NCBI GenBank assembly: GCA_023422005.1
Contig: JAEZSC010000187.1
Span: 1 to 23,748 of the forward strand
DNA: 23,748 bases
Reading direction: 5' to 3'
Source: Bacillota bacterium
GTDB lineage: Bacteria > Bacillota > Clostridia > Christensenellales > UMGS416
The position numbers and the translations under genes were made by a program. Below, one piece after another: positions 22,701 through 23,748 of this stretch. Each line of letters opens with the position of its first letter. The first letter of the stretch is position 1. The notes beneath the pieces are model-generated. The model ran no database searches. It had not been told where the DNA came from and saw only the letters and a program-made list of their open reading frames with translations.

Positions 22701-23748
22701 CAACCGCTTTCGCTTCCCATTAGCACATGTACAGAGTGGGTCTCACCGTCGCCGCTCAGGTGCACGGCGTGGTCAGCCTGGGCGCGGCCATCCACGATGA
22801 CCTGGCGCACGCCGCGGCACACGCCCCGGGCGTTTTCCACGTGGATGATGTACAGCGTCTTGCCGTGGCGGTATTCCATGTTGTATTCCCGCCAGATGGC
22901 CGGTATGCAAGGCTGTATCAGCAGCTTGTCGCCGCGCACACACAGCCCAAGCAAATATTCAATGGCCACGCGGTACATCCATGCCGACGAGCCGGTGTAC
23001 CATGTCCAGCCCCCCCGCCCAACCAGCGGCGGCACCGAATAGACGTCCGCCGCCAGCACGTAGGGCTCGGCCTTGTAACGGTCCTTGCCCATGGGCGTGC
23101 CGCTGTGCTGTATCGGGTTGAGCAGATACAGCAGCCGCCAGGCCATGTCTCCCAGACCCATCTGCGCGTAAGCCCATACGGCCCATATGGCGCCATGGGT
23201 ATACTGGCCGCCGTTCTCGCGCACGCCGGGCAGATAGCCCTTGATGTAGCCTGGTTCCAGCGCCGTGTTGGCGAAGGGTGGCCACAAAAGCCGCACGATG
23301 CCTTCCTCAAAACTGACGAGGTTCTTCTCCAGCGCCTGCATGGCGATCTCCACACGGCCGGGCTCCATGCGGCCGTTGATGGCCGCCCAGGATTGGGAAA
23401 TGCAATCGATGCGGCATTCGTCGTTGAGGGCGCTGCCCAACGGGGTGCCATCATCAAAGAACGCCCGGCGATACCACGCGCCGTCCCAACCGGCTTCCTC
23501 CACGGCGCGTTCGAAGGCGGCGGCGGATTCTTGCAGCTCGGTGGCGTCCTCCCGCATGCCTTCCTGCGCCAGCACCTCGGCGAAGCGCCGCTGCACATAC
23601 GAAAGGAAGAGGGCCAGCCACACGCTTTCGCCGCGGCCCTCGTCGCCCACGGAGCTCATGGCGTCGTTCCAGTCGCCGGTGCCCATCAGCGGCAGGCCGT
23701 GCTCCCCGGCGCGGGCGGCGCGGTGCAGCGCCCGCAGGCAGTGCAGGA
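22700..23748 (-). CDS. GH94 domain protein, C-terminal part (cyclic beta-1,2-glucan synthase-like)
   Basis: The gene is open at the window edge; the last 349 codons are visible and there is no start here. The sequence follows the C-terminal catalytic domain of NdvB/Cgs-type enzymes and GH94 phosphorylases: HGLPLMGTGDWNDAM with the catalytic Asp, GRGESVWLALFLS, WYRRAFFDDGTPLGS, ECRIDCISQSWAAI, GYIKGYLPGVRENGGQYTHG, LLNPIQHSGTP, YKAEPYVLAADVYS and GRGGWTWYTGSSAWMYR. GH94 enzymes phosphorolyse beta-glucosidic bonds; in cyclic-glucan synthases the domain trims chain length in a ~2,800-residue membrane protein with a GT84 domain. Whether the GT84 part exists here lies outside the window. It converges on the GH5 gene. 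Confidence 0.94.
   Translation of the reverse strand, partial: LHCLRALHRAARAGEHGLPLMGTGDWNDAMSSVGDEGRGESVWLALFLSYVQRRFAEVLAQEGMREDATELQESAAAFERAVEEAGWDGAWYRRAFFDDGTPLGSALNDECRIDCISQSWAAINGRMEPGRVEIAMQALEKNLVSFEEGIVRLLWPPFANTALEPGYIKGYLPGVRENGGQYTHGAIWAVWAYAQMGLGDMAWRLLYLLNPIQHSGTPMGKDRYKAEPYVLAADVYSVPPLVGRGGWTWYTGSSAWMYRVAIEYLLGLCVRGDKLLIQPCIPAIWREYNMEYRHGKTLYIIHVENARGVCRGVRQVIVDGRAQADHAVHLSGDGETHSVHVLMGSESG

Overview
The window looks like the chromosome of a GC-rich, spore-forming, anaerobic Gram-positive bacterium, most likely a member of the Clostridia. This is an inference. It rests on strong AGGAGG-type ribosome binding sites with frequent GTG/TTG starts, lipobox lipoproteins, a low-potential ferredoxin, a DegV family protein, spore-surface-like proteins (a collagen-like protein and a tiny Cys/Phe-rich hydrophobic protein) and an ABC/two-component module of a kind common in Firmicutes. 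There are no rRNAs, tRNAs, CRISPR arrays or recognisable transposases. Most genes lie on the minus strand.

Layout. At 1-190 is the start of a Trk/Ktr potassium channel subunit, cut by the window edge. At 278-4013 are a UroD/corrinoid-methyltransferase-like protein, a YyaL-type thioredoxin-domain protein and a YdhG-type DUF1801 protein. At 4200-6140 are three small or surface genes: a 64-aa tandem-duplicated hydrophobic protein, a C1q-like/collagen/beta-helix protein and a 54-aa protein ending in PVQDADDL. At 6201-11989 is a minus-strand five-gene module: OmpR-type regulator, histidine kinase with almost no extracellular loop, ABC ATPase, double-FtsX permease and a VanY-like lipoprotein D,D-carboxypeptidase. 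It reads as an envelope-stress or antibiotic-sensing and wall-remodelling system. At 12109-16905 is a complete branched-chain amino acid ABC importer (livJ-H-M-G-F). At 17244-18875 are a ferredoxin, a divergent DegV protein and a convergent GyrI-like protein. At 18876-19781 is a 0.9-kb stretch with no convincing conventional gene but with a near-consensus promoter, three intrinsic terminators, a compact three-way-junction palindrome and a micro-ORF pair. At 19782-20883 are a two-helix ferritin-like protein and YggS. At 21008 to the end are a GH5 lipoprotein glucanase and the C-terminal part of a GH94 cyclic-glucan-synthase-like enzyme, converging on one bidirectional terminator.

How the genes work together. 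The regulator/kinase pair probably controls the ABC/VanY genes through repeated TGTCACCG half-sites just upstream of the ATPase gene. The liv operon puts its binding protein first, followed by an intercistronic hairpin that would favour more binding protein than membrane components. The GH5/GH94 pair points to beta-glucan handling at the cell surface and in the cytoplasm or membrane. The least explained parts are the structured intergenic region at 18.9-19.8 kb and the sensing/VanY module.
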